Shown piece after piece: positions 26,891-35,709 of a stretch of 48,515 nucleotides of DNA. The DNA is from a virus: positions 1 through 48,515 of the IMG/VR virus record IMGVR_UViG_3300042879_002447; one strand, given 5' to 3'. The notes under the pieces are model-generated. The model saw only the letters and a list, made by a program, of their open reading frames with translations. It was not told the origin of the DNA and ran no database searches. Position 1 is the first letter of the stretch. Each line of letters opens with the position of its first letter. The position numbers and the translations under genes were made by a program.

Positions 26891-29412
26891 TGGTTGAAAT
26901 AACTTACGAAAATAGTCCTTATAGATTTACAGATCCTATTCGCTTATTTAAAGCGAATGATCCTTATTATTTTGAAATTGATAATATACCAATTAAACAA
27001 CTTCAAGAAAATTGTTTATGGTTAAAAGATCAAATCAGAACATTATCTCAACCAACTCTATCAGCAGTAAAACGTGCTGATTTAGATGAGTTACGTCCAT
27101 TTGCAAATGGAGGCGACCGAACGATAAGAGTAAACCCTGGAAGATACACAGCTAGAATTAACGATGCTTCTCTAAGAACTCCATTAGCTTATCTTAGAAA
27201 AGTAATGGGTGAAGCTGTGGGTGATGTAGATGCTTGGGAAACCGCACTCCCTAATGCAGGAACTTTTGATGAAGATAAAGATTTAAATGGAGCCTTAGAA
27301 ACTTCTTTAAATAAATTTAAAACAATTATTTCTCAAAATGCTTTAGGAATGAATGGTTTAGTAGAAAGAGCTTTTACTTGGCCTTTAATAAATTCAGACA
27401 AACCAATTAATAATACAGGAGCTGTTTCTACTAGCACCACTAATTTATCTTATGGTGGTTCTGATGATAATGATTTAGGTGGTAATGCTAGTTATGCTCC
27501 ATTCATAGTGGCTCAAGCACTTTTATGGGCAAAGTCTAAAGGTAGTGGAGACGATAGAATTTTACTGTCTACTTATGATACTACTGATGACACCAATGGC
27601 TGGGCTAAACTTCCAAAGACTGAAAATTATTTTATAAAAGCTTGGAGAGGTGTTGCTAGACTAGCAATAGTAGACGTTGATCAAGAAATTCAAGTAGAGG
27701 TTCCTGTATTTGATCCTAAAGATTTTTCTTATGTAGATGAGGACGGCAACGAGACTGCGGTTAATGGAGTAAAACAAAGAATAGATTTAGTATTTATTTA
27801 TAGCAAACCAATTGATTTAAGTGCTGTGAATATATTAAATAAAAATGGAAAACAAACAATAACAAAACCTACTTTAGGAATTGTTAAAGGTGCAGGAATA
27901 AAAGTTAGATATCAAGAATCAAATGATATAAATAAAGATTACATAGTTCCAACACAAGATTCGATTTTGGCTAATCCAGCAGATCAATTCAATGAAAATA
28001 TGGGATTTACATCAACATCTTCTAATGATATTGCTGCTGATGTAAGAGGAAGTTTTCCTGCTCCTGATGATATTTTAAATATTGCTCCACTATTATCTGA
28101 AAAACTAGAGAATACTGCGTATGAATTGGTAGGTCAATCAATTCTTCCAGTTGCTTATGTTTTTGTTCAAGAAGATTCACAATTAATTCTTCCTTCTGAT
28201 GTTATAGACATAAGACCTTTCTTTAGAACCGCAGAATTAGCTTATAATGAAAGAGCAGGTATTGCAGCAGCATTTCCCCAACTATCATTAGCTAACCCCG
28301 CTGTAGGTAAGGCTCAATTAGATTTGGAAGTAAAGAAATTAAAAGATAGTATTAACTTTAGAATAGATGCTAGTTTATTAGAAGCTGCTCAAGCACAGAG
28401 AAGACCTACAGTCGCTGCTGTTGGTTATGTCTTTGGTGGATGGAACTTCGGTCCTGAAGGTGCTTTATATGATTATTATTCCAGAGTTTTAGGAGCACAA
28501 AATTTAGATACTACATCCGAAGATATTAAAGACTACATTGTTAAACAATATGGGTATGGAGGATTAAACACTAATATACCAGTTCCAGTATATCCTGACT
28601 GGGATAAAGCTCAGTGGTGTGTTGAAGAAGATTTGGACTATAAAGGTTTATATCCAAATGATTATATAAATGTATTCTTAGGAGTAAACACGGGGGATTC
28701 TCCATTAGTTGCTGCGAGCTACAAAGATGGAGTCTCTCAAACGGGTGCAAAAATTGAAGGAGGAACTCCTGAAAGAATAGCTAAACTATTAAATGATCCA
28801 AAAGCTACTAGACCATTTATATTCTATTATGTTTCTAAGAGAATTAAATTCCAAAGACCTACTTGGTTAGCTGATTATAAAATAGATGTAAATTATGTTA
28901 ACTGTTTACCCAAGAGTGCTCAAGGAAATGATGAATATAATGGAACTTACTTTGGTCACTGGGTTGAAAAGGGTGACGATTCTTTTACGATATATGTTGC
29001 CTTCTATGCTTCTCAACAAAAAGAACCATTTAACGTAGCACCAGGATATGGTATAGATAGTCTTCCTTTCCCAGGACCTTACTTTGCAACAACTTATAAA
29101 TCAGTAAAAAAGAAAAAAGCTAATAATTTAAAGAAAAAGAAGAGTTTCGTTCCAACTGGAGAACTACAAGTAATTCAAAGAGATGGAGCTAGATTCTCTT
29201 CATTCTTAGTTCCAGTATCAGAATTAATGTATTCCAATACAGATCCCATAGGAGATGAACCTTTCTATGGATTCCAAGGTAATCCAAGAGCAGCAATCTG
29301 CACATATCCAACTGTGATGTGGTCATTTACAGCAATACCTGTAGGCTCCACTGAATATCTTTATGGAAATTTAAATGCGACTGCACCTGTAATAACTCTA
29401 AAGGGAGATTAA
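26890..29412 (+). CDS. Tail structural protein with shared attachment module
   Basis: An 840-residue protein. The N-terminus (PYYFEIDNIPIKQLQENCLW, about 26-45) aligns with the start of the preceding beta-helix protein (NWEQDNLPLYDLEER), giving F-x-x-[DE]-x-DN-[LI]-P-[LI]-x-x-L. This suggests two proteins that dock to the same kind of baseplate site. The rest is mixed: a mid-region of strands (RIDLVFIYSKPIDL), a helical stretch near 475-500 (KAQLDLEVKKLKDSI), and a KKKKANNLKKKKS basic patch near 738-750. No enzyme motif was seen. Exact role unknown. Confidence 0.65.
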   Translation: MVEITYENSPYRFTDPIRLFKANDPYYFEIDNIPIKQLQENCLWLKDQIRTLSQPTLSAVKRADLDELRPFANGGDRTIRVNPGRYTARINDASLRTPLAYLRKVMGEAVGDVDAWETALPNAGTFDEDKDLNGALETSLNKFKTIISQNALGMNGLVERAFTWPLINSDKPINNTGAVSTSTTNLSYGGSDDNDLGGNASYAPFIVAQALLWAKSKGSGDDRILLSTYDTTDDTNGWAKLPKTENYFIKAWRGVARLAIVDVDQEIQVEVPVFDPKDFSYVDEDGNETAVNGVKQRIDLVFIYSKPIDLSAVNILNKNGKQTITKPTLGIVKGAGIKVRYQESNDINKDYIVPTQDSILANPADQFNENMGFTSTSSNDIAADVRGSFPAPDDILNIAPLLSEKLENTAYELVGQSILPVAYVFVQEDSQLILPSDVIDIRPFFRTAELAYNERAGIAAAFPQLSLANPAVGKAQLDLEVKKLKDSINFRIDASLLEAAQAQRRPTVAAVGYVFGGWNFGPEGALYDYYSRVLGAQNLDTTSEDIKDYIVKQYGYGGLNTNIPVPVYPDWDKAQWCVEEDLDYKGLYPNDYINVFLGVNTGDSPLVAASYKDGVSQTGAKIEGGTPERIAKLLNDPKATRPFIFYYVSKRIKFQRPTWLADYKIDVNYVNCLPKSAQGNDEYNGTYFGHWVEKGDDSFTIYVAFYASQQKEPFNVAPGYGIDSLPFPGPYFATTYKSVKKKKANNLKKKKSFVPTGELQVIQRDGARFSSFLVPVSELMYSNTDPIGDEPFYGFQGNPRAAICTYPTVMWSFTAIPVGSTEYLYGNLNATAPVITLKGD

Positions 29413-29413
29413 T

Positions 29414-32400
29414 TTGGCAGCGGAAAATCCCACATTTGGTTGCGGGGCTTTCCTTCCAGGATATGGTCCCTTCAGCTTTGAAGATTTTGATGATGGATTC
29501 TCTGTAGATATTCCAGATGATCCTCCAAATAATGGAGGTCCTTCTACACCTATAGAACCTGATATAGATACAGATTTAGGTACAACAGTTCCAGGTGTAC
29601 CAAATCCATCTACTCCAGGACTTGGAGACACAACTCCAACACCTCCAACAGGTAGCGGACCTTTAACTGGTGGAACATTTGTGTGTCGATGTAGAGTTGA
29701 TGGACCTCCTACAATTTCTTACACTTATGTTGGTGGAGATGGTTCTTTAGGGAGTGCAGGAACTATTTACACATATAGATGGAAACAAAAATGTAAATCA
29801 GTTAATGTTTCTGATACAAATACGTCAACTAATCAAGTAAACACCTATGTAAATAATATTTTACAAAGTAGACCTCAGTCTAGAGTATTATCTACTCAGG
29901 GTGTGGGTGATAAAAACTGTACTCAAAATGGAGCTTGTGGTGGTCCTTGTGAGGATTTAGTAGTAAATATATTTGTTCCAAGAGTTAGAATAATTACTCC
30001 TGATGCGCCCATTGGAACTGCGACTGTTACACCCCCTTCTGTCATTCCTGATGGGGGAGGAGGTGGTGGAGGTGGAGGTGGTGGACCTAATATATTCATT
30101 GATCAAGTTCCTACACGACCTGCTGGTACTGGATTATCAAATGTTGATACTGGTGGTGGAGGAGGAGGTGGAGGTGGAGGTGGAGGTGATGGTGGAGGTG
30201 GGGGTAATGGACCAATAATTATAATTGACCAAGTTACCACGCGACCTGCTGGTGGAGGAGTTACTGGAATTGATACTGGTGGCGGTGGAGGAGGTGGTGG
30301 TGGAGGTGGTGGTGGACCTTCTATATTCATTGATCAAGTTCCTACACGACCTGCTGGTGGTGGAGTTACTGGAATTGATACTGGTGGCGGTGGGGGTGGC
30401 GGCGGTGGAGGTGGTGGTGGACCTTCTATATTCATTGATCAAGTTCCTACACGACCTGCTGGTGGTGGATTATCGAATGTTGATACTGGTGGTGGTGGAG
30501 GTGGTGGACCAACCATTATCATCAATCAAACACCTGTGCGTCCAATTGGTCCTTCAGTTATTGGCGTAAACTCTCCAGCAGAACCTCCTTCTGTGGGAGA
30601 AGTAGATACTGAAATTTTAACTAATCAAATAGAATCTGCGGAAGCTGAATCTTCAATTGAGTTTTTCAATGGATTAAATGCAAATTTAATGGATTTAACA
30701 AATTCAAAAGTTGTTAATTATTTAATTTCAAATAATCCCACAGGGCTTCAGCCTTTAGGTGCTGCCATAATAACAGATTATAGAAAACCAAGATATGTTA
30801 AAAATGATGTAGGATTTTCCGATATTTTTGCAGATGTAATTGATTCCAATGTTTATTATGTTTTAAAAAATTACACAAATGCATTTGAAAAGTGGGATAG
30901 TAGTTATACCGCAGGAGTAACACCTATAGCAGTATACAATAGTTTAAATCCTGAAACTAGAAATATATTATCTCAAATAAAGAATTTTGATGGGACAAAA
31001 CTAAGTATAAATCAAATATTTGAAATAGTAGGAACAAGAGTTTTAGATGGTACTATAAGAACCTTAACTAAGTCTATCCTTCGTAAATTTTTAGAATATT
31101 CACAATCTACTACAATTTTAGAAATAAAAAGAAATGAATCAAATCTTATTAATGAGATATTTGCATCATTCCTAATAGATAAATTTAAATTTCCATTAGA
31201 TAGATCTAAAGTTAATGGTGTCATGAAACAGCTATTACCTAATTGGAAAACTTTATCATCTGATATTGATAGATATATTGAATTAAATGTTGATGGAGAA
31301 TTAAAAAGATATTATGTAAATGATGATGATACTTTTGTAGATAGAAGCACTTTATCCCTAAAGGATGGTGAATATTTTGATGTAAGAGTATCTGGAAAAG
31401 TTCAAAGACTCTATGCTAAATCAGAAAAGGATCATGCTTATTTAATTCCTGAGAATGTTAGACATAGTATTATTTCTTTATTAGGTGGAGATTCATCAAG
31501 AACTCTACAAGTTAGTGCCAGCCTATCTTCTACCATTGAATTTAATTATTCACTATCAGCACCTAGACAAAACTTTTATTTCCTTAGTTGCGTTTTAAGT
31601 TCAATTAACTCTTCTCCAGTTGAAGGTGTCTTATTACAAAAAACCTCTGCCGTATACAAACTAGCTGAAGCGTCATCTGTAGAAGGACTTAGTGCTATTA
31701 ATGCTTATATTAAATACAAAGCTAATCATAGAGTTTTTGTTCTAGATGATGAAGATATTATGTTGGATTACATAGAACAAACATCTTCAGTTACATTATC
31801 TCAAATGGATGTTATTTCTGATTCTCCAAAAGAAAATAAAGCAGTACCAATACTTACTAGACAAATACCTTGGTACATAATCATATATCCTACCAATAGA
31901 CCTGATTTTAATATATTTAACTCTATATCAAAAATTGATTCCATGCAAACGTCAGGAGCAGTATCAAGATCTTTAAAGTTTAAAACAGCGTTATCTCCAC
32001 AGTTAAATACAACAAATGGAAGTTTATTTGTAAAAAAAGAACTTGAAGGTATAAATTCACAAAATGTTTATCAAGAGACTGGTAATCAATTTAGATTCTA
32101 TAAAATTGATCCAGAAGCAGATATTTATAAAAAAGGATATGAGGACTCTGACGGAAATAAGTTAGAAGCTAAACAAGCTGTTAGAACTAGGCAAAAGTCT
32201 GGGTTTAGAATAGTTAAAGAAATTATTACAGAATTAGATAACAACTATTTACTAGATTTAAATGGATTGGGAAAAAACATAACAGAATTTGATGCGTTTA
32301 GTAGATTAAAGTTTACTGAGTTTAATAGATTGTTAGGACAAGAAAACTTTAGGTTAATTCGCAGTCAATTAAGAAAAGGTATCATAAATGACGTAAAGGT

Positions 32401-32518
32401 AATCCCAGTTATTAATAGAACTAGTAAAAATGTTACATTTAATAATACTCAAATTATTCAGAAAAAGACTGTAGCTCCCGCTGATGAGTTTGAAATAATC
32501 AAAGAATCTGGAATTTAG
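29414..32518 (+). CDS. Tail/adhesin-type protein with polyglycine repeat region
   Basis: A 1034-residue protein. TTG start 29414 is supported by AAGGGAG eight bases upstream and by its place two bases after the previous stop. Residues 1-85 are acidic and Pro/Gly-rich (IPDDPPNNGGP, TPTPPTGSGP). Residues 86-185 have several cysteines (CRCR, CGGPC). Residues 214-387 hold five units of (Gly)7-20-P-x-[IF]x[IF]-[DN]Q-x-P-x-RPxG (own entry). From about 390 to the end it is a helix-rich, charged structural domain. Polyglycine helices are the fold of the T4-group gp38 adhesin tip, but there they lie at the C-terminus; here they look like a spacer or arm. It closes the fibre block. Confidence 0.65.
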   Translation: MAAENPTFGCGAFLPGYGPFSFEDFDDGFSVDIPDDPPNNGGPSTPIEPDIDTDLGTTVPGVPNPSTPGLGDTTPTPPTGSGPLTGGTFVCRCRVDGPPTISYTYVGGDGSLGSAGTIYTYRWKQKCKSVNVSDTNTSTNQVNTYVNNILQSRPQSRVLSTQGVGDKNCTQNGACGGPCEDLVVNIFVPRVRIITPDAPIGTATVTPPSVIPDGGGGGGGGGGGPNIFIDQVPTRPAGTGLSNVDTGGGGGGGGGGGGDGGGGGNGPIIIIDQVTTRPAGGGVTGIDTGGGGGGGGGGGGGPSIFIDQVPTRPAGGGVTGIDTGGGGGGGGGGGGGPSIFIDQVPTRPAGGGLSNVDTGGGGGGGPTIIINQTPVRPIGPSVIGVNSPAEPPSVGEVDTEILTNQIESAEAESSIEFFNGLNANLMDLTNSKVVNYLISNNPTGLQPLGAAIITDYRKPRYVKNDVGFSDIFADVIDSNVYYVLKNYTNAFEKWDSSYTAGVTPIAVYNSLNPETRNILSQIKNFDGTKLSINQIFEIVGTRVLDGTIRTLTKSILRKFLEYSQSTTILEIKRNESNLINEIFASFLIDKFKFPLDRSKVNGVMKQLLPNWKTLSSDIDRYIELNVDGELKRYYVNDDDTFVDRSTLSLKDGEYFDVRVSGKVQRLYAKSEKDHAYLIPENVRHSIISLLGGDSSRTLQVSASLSSTIEFNYSLSAPRQNFYFLSCVLSSINSSPVEGVLLQKTSAVYKLAEASSVEGLSAINAYIKYKANHRVFVLDDEDIMLDYIEQTSSVTLSQMDVISDSPKENKAVPILTRQIPWYIIIYPTNRPDFNIFNSISKIDSMQTSGAVSRSLKFKTALSPQLNTTNGSLFVKKELEGINSQNVYQETGNQFRFYKIDPEADIYKKGYEDSDGNKLEAKQAVRTRQKSGFRIVKEIITELDNNYLLDLNGLGKNITEFDAFSRLKFTEFNRLLGQENFRLIRSQLRKGIINDVKVIPVINRTSKNVTFNNTQIIQKKTVAPADEFEIIKESGI
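30053..30574 (+). repeat. Five-unit polyglycine/PxIFIDQ tandem repeat
   Basis: Units start (proline codon) at 30086, 30212, 30317, 30422 and 30509; spacings are 126, 105, 105 and 87 bases, all multiples of three. Each has a GGT/GGA run coding 7-20 glycines (one run broken by Asp and Asn), then a module like PSIFIDQVPTRPAGGG and a [VI]DTG tail. Units 3 and 4 are nearly identical at the DNA level, pointing to recent unequal exchange. The reverse strand gives long polyproline open frames that are artefacts of the same repeat. Confidence 0.9.
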
Positions 32519-32610
32519 CAACATTTTTAAAATAAAAATACATATTTTTTATAAGATCACTAGATAAAGTAAGAGATGTAAATCTTTATTTAATAAAAAA
32601 GGAAAGTATT
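32519..32610 (+). other. Intergenic region before the prohead block, with AT inverted repeat
   Basis: A 92-base AT-rich gap between the fibre and head blocks. It holds an A/T-only inverted repeat (ATTTTTA, three bases, TAAAAAT, 32523-32539), which would be too weak to terminate on its own, then a possible promoter (TTTTTTATAAGAT near 32545-32557). AAAGGAAAG serves as ribosome binding site for 32611. This is the likely start of the head transcription unit. Confidence 0.35.
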
Positions 32611-33123
32611 ATGGATCACGTTAGACTTAGCGACGAACTTCGTCAAAAACTTATTGAATCAGCCGCTTGGGGCAAGGTTGGTGTTGATACTCGGTTAGAC
32701 GAGTCAGCCTCAAAAAAGGTCATAGAAGAAAAGAAACATTCTGATGAAGCTGAAGATACAAAGCTTATAAAGAAGGTAATGAAGAAAGAAGAAAAGAAAG
32801 AGCACAAGAAGGGTAAGGGTAAAGCCGACAAGGATTGTGCTGTAATGGATTCTACAGAGGCGCAGGACGGCGATGACGCTGAAGGACTCGAAGAGAATGT
32901 TCACGTTTGCCCCTTATGCACTTCACAGCTAGAAGAAGCTCTAGAGGAGGAGCGTCTCCTTGAGCACCTCGATGTAATCATGGGTCTAGTTGAGCGTCTA
33001 AGCCAACTAAACGAAGGTGAAGAGGATGTCGAAGCTGTAATTGATCAAACGATCAAAGAGATTCTTCTCCAAGATGATACCGAAACTCTAGACGAAGACG
33101 AAGAAGTAGTCGAAGAAGAGTGA
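32611..33123 (+). CDS. Small acidic/Lys-rich prohead core protein (putative)
   Basis: A 170-residue, extremely charged protein: a Lys/Glu-rich segment at about 39-75 (KEEKKEHKKGKGK), a CPLC pair near 99-103, a helical Glu/Leu-rich part and a poly-acidic C-terminus (DEDEEVVEEE). It opens the prohead block, where T4 has gp67/gp68 core proteins. The N-terminus contains LIE/S (LRQKLIESAAW), a match to the T4 gp21 cleavage consensus [LI]-x-E, so it may be processed in the prohead. The start has an excellent SD. Role inferred from composition and position. Confidence 0.6.
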   Translation: MDHVRLSDELRQKLIESAAWGKVGVDTRLDESASKKVIEEKKHSDEAEDTKLIKKVMKKEEKKEHKKGKGKADKDCAVMDSTEAQDGDDAEGLEENVHVCPLCTSQLEEALEEERLLEHLDVIMGLVERLSQLNEGEEDVEAVIDQTIKEILLQDDTETLDEDEEVVEEE

Positions 33124-33142
33124 GGAAAGGGAGTATCTGCTC

Positions 33143-33652
33143 ATGAAGGGAAGTATAGGAGACTTCGCAGAAAGACTCATACAAGAAAGTGTGAGTAATA
33201 TAAAGAGTGGTAAGGAGCTACCTCAAACCACTTCTAAAAAACAGGACGCTATTCCAGCAGGTATAGACGTTTCTAAAGTAAAAGTTCCTGATTCTTTCAT
33301 GAAGCAAATATTAGGGGAGCAGTTTACTCCTCAAGATGCAAAACCTGTTGATATGATACCCGAGCTTGTTTGGGCTGAAAATAAACCCGAAGAGGAGCCT
33401 ATGAAAAACCCACAGTTAATGACTGAGGAAACAGCACAAGAATTAGTTCCTCTTTTACAGCAAGTTATAGGGCTTTTACAAGAGATGACTACAACTGGTA
33501 GTGTTGGAATTAATTTAGCTGGCCCTACTAAACAAAAGAATATTCCTTTTGAAAAAATAGAAGCCAATTATGGTTATAAAAAATCTACACCAGCACCTAA
33601 GACTCGTTCTCAAATTTTAAAAGCATCAATAAAATCTAGACTAAAGAAATGA
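33143..33652 (+). CDS. Putative internal prohead protein (169 aa)
   Basis: Not recognised by family. N-terminus SIGDFAERLIQESVS resembles the capsid-targeting/cleavage peptide seen in other head genes here: I-G, then L-I-x-E followed by a small residue. A conserved-looking ELVWAENK and a helical LVPLLQQVIGLLQEM stretch (about 101-115) follow. The C-terminus is basic (SQILKASIKSRLKK). Its stop overlaps the next ATG (ATGA at 33649). Likely a core or internal head protein cut by the prohead protease. Confidence 0.6.
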   Translation: MKGSIGDFAERLIQESVSNIKSGKELPQTTSKKQDAIPAGIDVSKVKVPDSFMKQILGEQFTPQDAKPVDMIPELVWAENKPEEEPMKNPQLMTEETAQELVPLLQQVIGLLQEMTTTGSVGINLAGPTKQKNIPFEKIEANYGYKKSTPAPKTRSQILKASIKSRLKK

Positions 33653-34068
33653 AAATAACAGAAGCCATTGATAATATTAACGAAGCGCGAGGCTCTAAAT
33701 CTGGTAGAGAAGTCTACGGATCTAAAGAAGGAACCAAGCGTAATGTTAAGAAAGCATTCAAAGGCAGAGTTGTAACATTTGATAGTATTAGAGACGCTTT
33801 GAATGATGGTAAATATGGACAAATATTTACTACAAAAGCAGCAGGTCGTTTATATGTAATCTCAAAAGGAAAATGGGGAGCTAAGAGCGGACGAGGTAAA
33901 ATCGCAAAAGGATTTACACCAGGAAGCTCAACACCTTCTTCTGGTTGGGATAGCATAAAGAAACACGCTGCAAGAACAACTCTACGTTATGGTGGAGGCT
34001 CCGATAAATTAGCTCAAAAATATGGAAGTAGATCTATCAAGAAAGAGCGAGGTCTAAAGTATAAATAA
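33649..34068 (+). CDS. Basic internal head protein (putative, 139 aa)
   Basis: A strongly basic protein (many Lys/Arg, Gly/Ser-rich C-terminal half) starting MKITEAIDNINEARGSKSG. Two [LI]-x-E sites (ITE5 and INE12) lie at the very start, the arrangement of T4 internal proteins, whose short N-terminal capsid-targeting peptide is removed by gp21. The middle (GRVVTFDSIRDAL, YGQIFTTKAAGRLYVISKG) could be a small folded domain. Its end shares a base with the ATG of the protease gene. Inferred to be packaged with, or to bind, the genome. Confidence 0.6.
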   Translation: MKITEAIDNINEARGSKSGREVYGSKEGTKRNVKKAFKGRVVTFDSIRDALNDGKYGQIFTTKAAGRLYVISKGKWGAKSGRGKIAKGFTPGSSTPSSGWDSIKKHAARTTLRYGGGSDKLAQKYGSRSIKKERGLKYK

Positions 34069-35363
34069 TGCAGTTACTACAAGATGTATTCATAATAGAA
34101 AAACTTCAAGTTCTTAACGAGGGAGCAGCTAAAGACACCATGAGAATTCGTGGCGTATTTGGTCGCTGTAACGAAAAGAATAATAATGGACGTATATATC
34201 CTACGTCTGTTTTAGAAAGCCAACTAAAGAAAGTTCAACCTTTAATTCAAGAGCGTAGACTTTGTGGTGAATTAGATCACCCATCAAATGATACCGTAAA
34301 ACTTTCCAATGCTTCACACTTAATTACGAAGCTTGAAATAAAAGGTAATGAACTCATAGGTGAAGCAGAGATCCTCAAGACTCCTGCTGGTTTAACTGCA
34401 AAGGCTTTAATAGATGGCGGCGTTCGTATTGGTATTTCTTCCCGTGGTATGGGTACACTCTCTGAAGATGCCCAAGGTAATAAAATCGTTAATGAAGATT
34501 TCAGATTAGTTACGTTTGATCTTGTAGCTGATCCATCTACAAGGGGAGCGTTCCCATCATTAGCTGAGTCTACTCAATCACGTTTTGTAAGAGAGTCTCA
34601 AACCAAGTTACAAAAAGAAAGTAACTTTGTAACTTTGCTTAGATCAAAGTTGAGAGAAGAATATGCTTTAGTATTAACTGAGAAAGGTCCTCGACCCCCA
34701 CCTCCACCTCCATCTCCATCTCCATCTCCACTTCCACCACAACAACCATCACCTTCTGGACCACCTTCTGGACCAGATGATGCTGATCCAGAAGAAGAAC
34801 AATTCCAGAAATATATGAGTAGATATCAAGCTATGGCTATGGCTCAACCACAACCTTCTACTGGAAATATATTTAAAGATTACATAGCAAGATATCATCA
34901 GCAAAAAAGTATTGAGAATTTAGCTCAAGCTAGAGCTAGAGGAGAAGGGCAAGCTCAGAAAATTAAACTACAAAATGCTGAAAGAGCCAAGCGAAGAGCG
35001 GCTGCTGGTGCTGCTGGTGCTCCAACTTTAGCCCGTGACTGGCTTAATTGGAGAAAAGCTAAAGTAGGAATAGGAAGAGGAATAGCTCACCTTACTGGAA
35101 AACCTCTTACAACATCAACAGAATATGCTCGTATAGGTAAGATATTAGCAGAAGCTTTGTTTACCAAGATAGGTAAAGGTAAATTTGGTATGGTGTCAAC
35201 TCCAAAAAAAGCAGGAGGTAAGGCATCAGTATTCCGTAGTCCAACAGGAAAAGAAGGCGAAGAAAAGGTATTAACAACGAGTGCTAGAGTAGTTAAAACT
35301 TCTACAAAGCGTGCTGATCAATGGGAGAAAGCTGCTAAGAAAAGAGAAGGCGAAAAAGACTAA
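34068..35363 (+). CDS. 21: Prohead protease (gp21-like) with long C-terminal extension
   Basis: Residues 1-205 are a T4 gp21-type (S80/U9) serine protease that matures the prohead: GRCNEKNNNGRIYP (32-45), GELDHP with catalytic H71, SH at 83-84, GISSRGMG with S124/S125, and FDLVADPSTRG (150-160). [LI]-x-E sites at IIE11 and LNE18 could be autocleavage sites. T4 gp21 is only about 212 residues; here a Pro/Ser-rich linker (about 205-235, PPPPPPSPSPSP) joins ~195 further residues that are basic and Ala/Lys-rich. That extension contains YARIGKILAEALF (about 353-365), nearly the same peptide as starts two small head proteins nearby. Cutting after E362 would release a 69-residue basic peptide. Confidence 0.88.
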   Translation: MQLLQDVFIIEKLQVLNEGAAKDTMRIRGVFGRCNEKNNNGRIYPTSVLESQLKKVQPLIQERRLCGELDHPSNDTVKLSNASHLITKLEIKGNELIGEAEILKTPAGLTAKALIDGGVRIGISSRGMGTLSEDAQGNKIVNEDFRLVTFDLVADPSTRGAFPSLAESTQSRFVRESQTKLQKESNFVTLLRSKLREEYALVLTEKGPRPPPPPPSPSPSPLPPQQPSPSGPPSGPDDADPEEEQFQKYMSRYQAMAMAQPQPSTGNIFKDYIARYHQQKSIENLAQARARGEGQAQKIKLQNAERAKRRAAAGAAGAPTLARDWLNWRKAKVGIGRGIAHLTGKPLTTSTEYARIGKILAEALFTKIGKGKFGMVSTPKKAGGKASVFRSPTGKEGEEKVLTTSARVVKTSTKRADQWEKAAKKREGEKD

Positions 35364-35365
35364 TT

Positions 35366-35671
35366 ATGAACAATACTTATAAAAATATAGGCTTAATTAT
35401 AGCCGAGGCTTTAAATTTAGTTGAAAAAAATTACTCAGTAGATCCTGATGATAAATATAAGGAACAACAAAATGTTCATGGACGCTCCAGAAAATCTAGA
35501 TTTGAGACTCGCGGGGGAAAAGAATATGCTATGGACTACGATGAAGATCCAAATGCTCCTAAAGGAACTATTAAAATTCGCAGACGTACAATAACGGCAC
35601 ATAGACCTACTGGATCTAAAGAACCTTTTACCCCAGTAAAACCTAAATCAGAACGCAAAAAGTCCACATAA
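35366..35671 (+). CDS. Small basic head protein with capsid-targeting-like peptide
   Basis: A 101-residue protein beginning MNNTYKNIGLIIAEALNLVE. The segment TYKNIGLIIAEAL (4-16) matches the motif in the protease extension and in the protein at 39204. A gp21-type cut after E14 would leave an 87-residue basic protein (RSRKSRFETRGG, KIRRRTITAHRP, KSERKKST). It follows the protease gene by two bases. By analogy with T4 internal proteins it is probably packed into the prohead and may enter the cell with the DNA. Confidence 0.62.
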   Translation: MNNTYKNIGLIIAEALNLVEKNYSVDPDDKYKEQQNVHGRSRKSRFETRGGKEYAMDYDEDPNAPKGTIKIRRRTITAHRPTGSKEPFTPVKPKSERKKST

Positions 35672-35685
35672 CAACGCATACATTT

Positions 35686-35709
35686 TTTAAAAAAACTTAT
35701 TTTTTTAAA
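35686..35709 (+). terminator. A/T-only 10-bp inverted repeat before the scaffold gene
   Basis: TTTAAAAAAA, loop CTTA, TTTTTTTAAA in the 76-base gap between the small head protein and the scaffold gene. As a weak hairpin with long T runs it could slow polymerase, or it may be curved DNA upstream of a promoter. The gap also holds AATAGATATATTTA (35717-35730) and the AGGAG site for 35748. Function uncertain. Confidence 0.3.

Noticed and set aside
30103-30442. Long minus-strand open frames coding polyproline and Thr/Ser-rich repeats
   Set aside because: They are the complement of the polyglycine repeat in the plus-strand gene, have no ribosome binding sites and no life outside the repeat.
30053-30574. 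Possible CRISPR array from regularly spaced repeats
   Set aside because: Spacing is in multiples of three inside an open frame, units are protein repeats separated by glycine codons, and no unique spacers or cas genes are present.
29414-32518. C-terminal part as a diverged portal protein
   Set aside because: It is joined to a Gly-rich, cysteine-bearing N-terminal region and shows no portal stem or clip pattern; position in the fibre block argues against it.
33714-33956. Minus-strand open frames across the small head genes
   Set aside because: The plus strand is a tightly coupled series with good SDs; the minus frames lack starts in suitable context.
34690-34760. Proline-codon microsatellite as an assembly artefact joining two genes
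   Set aside because: The frame is open on both sides, and the Pro/Ser linker followed by a charged segment is a plausible interdomain linker; kept as one gene, with the doubt recorded in the finding.
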